Assembly (NCBI RefSeq): GCF_000425145.1
Contig: NZ_AULF01000010.1
Location: forward strand, 1-64,000
Direction: 5' to 3'
DNA length: 64,000 bases
Origin: Pedobacter glucosidilyticus DSM 23534
GTDB lineage: Bacteria; Bacteroidota; Bacteroidia; Sphingobacteriales; Sphingobacteriaceae
Shown: positions 63,317-64,000 of the stretch, in pieces
Layout of the letters: every line of letters begins with the position of its first letter
How positions within the stretch are numbered: position 1 is the stretch's first letter
The notes under the pieces: generated by a model
The model's database searches: none
What the model was told of the DNA's origin: nothing
What the model saw: the letters and a program-made list of their open reading frames with translations, nothing else
Position numbers and translations under genes: made by a program

Positions 63317-64000
63317 ATGGATAAAGATTCGGAAAAAGAGCTGGTAGGTGTTAAAGAAATAGCCAGAAGAGCAAAAGTATCTATTGCCACTGTAGATAGA
63401 GTTTTACACAATAGGTCTGGTGTATCAGAAAAAACCAAAGCTAAAATACAGGCAATTATAGAAGAGCTAGATTATAAGCCAAATATTTTGGCTCGCCGGC
63501 TGGCCTCAAAAAAAGTTCTTAATCTTGCTATATTAATACCAGCAGTATCTCAAGAAACAGATTATTGGAACGCTCCTTTAACAGGAATTATACAAGCAGA
63601 AGAAGAAATAGCTTCTTATGGTGTTAAAGTAAATAAGTATTTTTTTGATCAAAATGATAAAGGTTCTTTTGTACAACAAGCGAATTTTATTGTTGATAGT
63701 AATTGCGACGGAGTTTTGCTTGCACCAATGTTTATAGAGGAATCTAAATATTTTATCCAAAATTGTATTTCAAAAGGTATTCCTTATGTATTCATAAATT
63801 CTGATGTTCCAGAGCAAAATAGTTTATGTTATATTGGTCCAAATCTTTATGCTAGTGGTTATCTTGCCGCACATCTTTCAGGATTTTTAGTTGCAGATAC
63901 TGATCAAATCTTAATCGTAAATATCTCTAAAGAAATAGATAACCATCATCATCTTTTAAGAAAAGAAGAAGGTTTTAGAGAGTATTTTTCAGTTAACAAC
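63317..64000 (+). CDS. LacI family transcriptional regulator (runs off right edge)
   Basis: An ATG at 63317 opens 228 codons to the window edge with no stop. The N-terminal helix-turn-helix is GVKEIARRAKVSIATVDRVL (about residues 11-30) with HNRSGVSEKTKAKIQ and the hinge-proximal YKPNILARRLASKK, all typical of LacI-family DNA-binding domains. A periplasmic-binding-like sensor domain follows from about 65 (LNLAILIPAVSQET) of the Peripla_BP_4 type. The C-terminal part is missing. It lies 74 bases downstream of the nagB-like gene on the same strand and is the natural candidate for binding the GTACGTACCCG-type sites of this locus. Confidence 0.88.
   Translation, partial: MDKDSEKELVGVKEIARRAKVSIATVDRVLHNRSGVSEKTKAKIQAIIEELDYKPNILARRLASKKVLNLAILIPAVSQETDYWNAPLTGIIQAEEEIASYGVKVNKYFFDQNDKGSFVQQANFIVDSNCDGVLLAPMFIEESKYFIQNCISKGIPYVFINSDVPEQNSLCYIGPNLYASGYLAAHLSGFLVADTDQILIVNISKEIDNHHHLLRKEEGFREYFSVNN

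Overview
The window looks like chromosomal DNA of an AT-rich Bacteroidota, most likely a Sphingobacteriaceae/Pedobacter-type organism. The pointers are an adjacent SusC/SusD pair, promoters of the TTG-N20-TAnnTTTG type, futalosine-pathway menaquinone genes, a MetX/MetY methionine route behind an S-box leader, an E2 acyltransferase next to cinA, LptD and MCE outer-membrane genes, and many Bacteroidota-only lipoproteins (DUF4296, DUF3298, DUF5017). No rRNA, CRISPR array, prophage or plasmid genes were seen.

Layout. 1-550: the 5' part of an IS5-type transposase running off the left edge, then a C-terminal relict of a Fic-type protein. 0.6-7.9 kb: envelope genes (MCE protein, cell-wall amidase, LptD), cinA and a 2-oxoacid dehydrogenase E2. 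7.9-11.8 kb: methionine/cysteine genes metX, metY and a cystathionine gamma-synthase, with a SAM riboswitch ahead of metYX. 11.9-15.9 kb: mqnE, a histidine phosphatase, mqnA, a nucleoside phosphorylase and YajQ. 15.9-19.6 kb: a lysine-rich H1-like protein followed by polyphosphate kinase and Ppx/GppA phosphatase. 19.7-30 kb: a purple-acid-type phosphatase, MFS transporter, serine dehydratase, ROK regulator, and a minus-strand run with a THUMP-like methyltransferase, aspartokinase, a lipoprotein, an acetyltransferase and YggS. 30-42.5 kb: housekeeping genes (mutS2, PQQ-type dehydrogenase, queG, aldehyde dehydrogenase, YitT, an orphan histidine kinase, kdsB, deoxynucleoside kinase, trpS, plsC, gatC). 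42.5-43.4 kb: a frameshifted TonB C-terminal relict, two identical tRNA-Lys genes with promoter and terminators, and a long stem-loop. 43.4-51.5 kb: DUF2383 protein, mgsA, a fused SpmA-SpmB protein, an exonuclease, topA, a lipoprotein and mnmA.

51.7-64 kb is the accessory-looking part, a small polysaccharide utilization locus. On the minus strand it reads susC-susD-DUF5017-(hairpin)-beta-helix protein. On the plus strand it reads two secreted alpha/beta hydrolases, nagA, a divergent nagB-like gene and a LacI-family regulator running off the right edge. Three copies of a GTACGTACCCG-type motif lie upstream of susC, in the divergent spacer and just ahead of nagA, which suggests one regulator controls uptake and catabolism together. 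The amino-sugar-phosphate enzymes imply a substrate with an N-acetylated amino sugar, but no recognisable glycoside hydrolase and no sugar kinase is present in the window.

The points I would look at first are the locus with its operators and the altered catalytic signature of the NagB-like protein, the lysine-rich protein beside ppk-ppx, the frameshifted TonB relict, and the hairpin inside the susCD transcription unit. All assignments come from reading motifs and context; no database search was possible.
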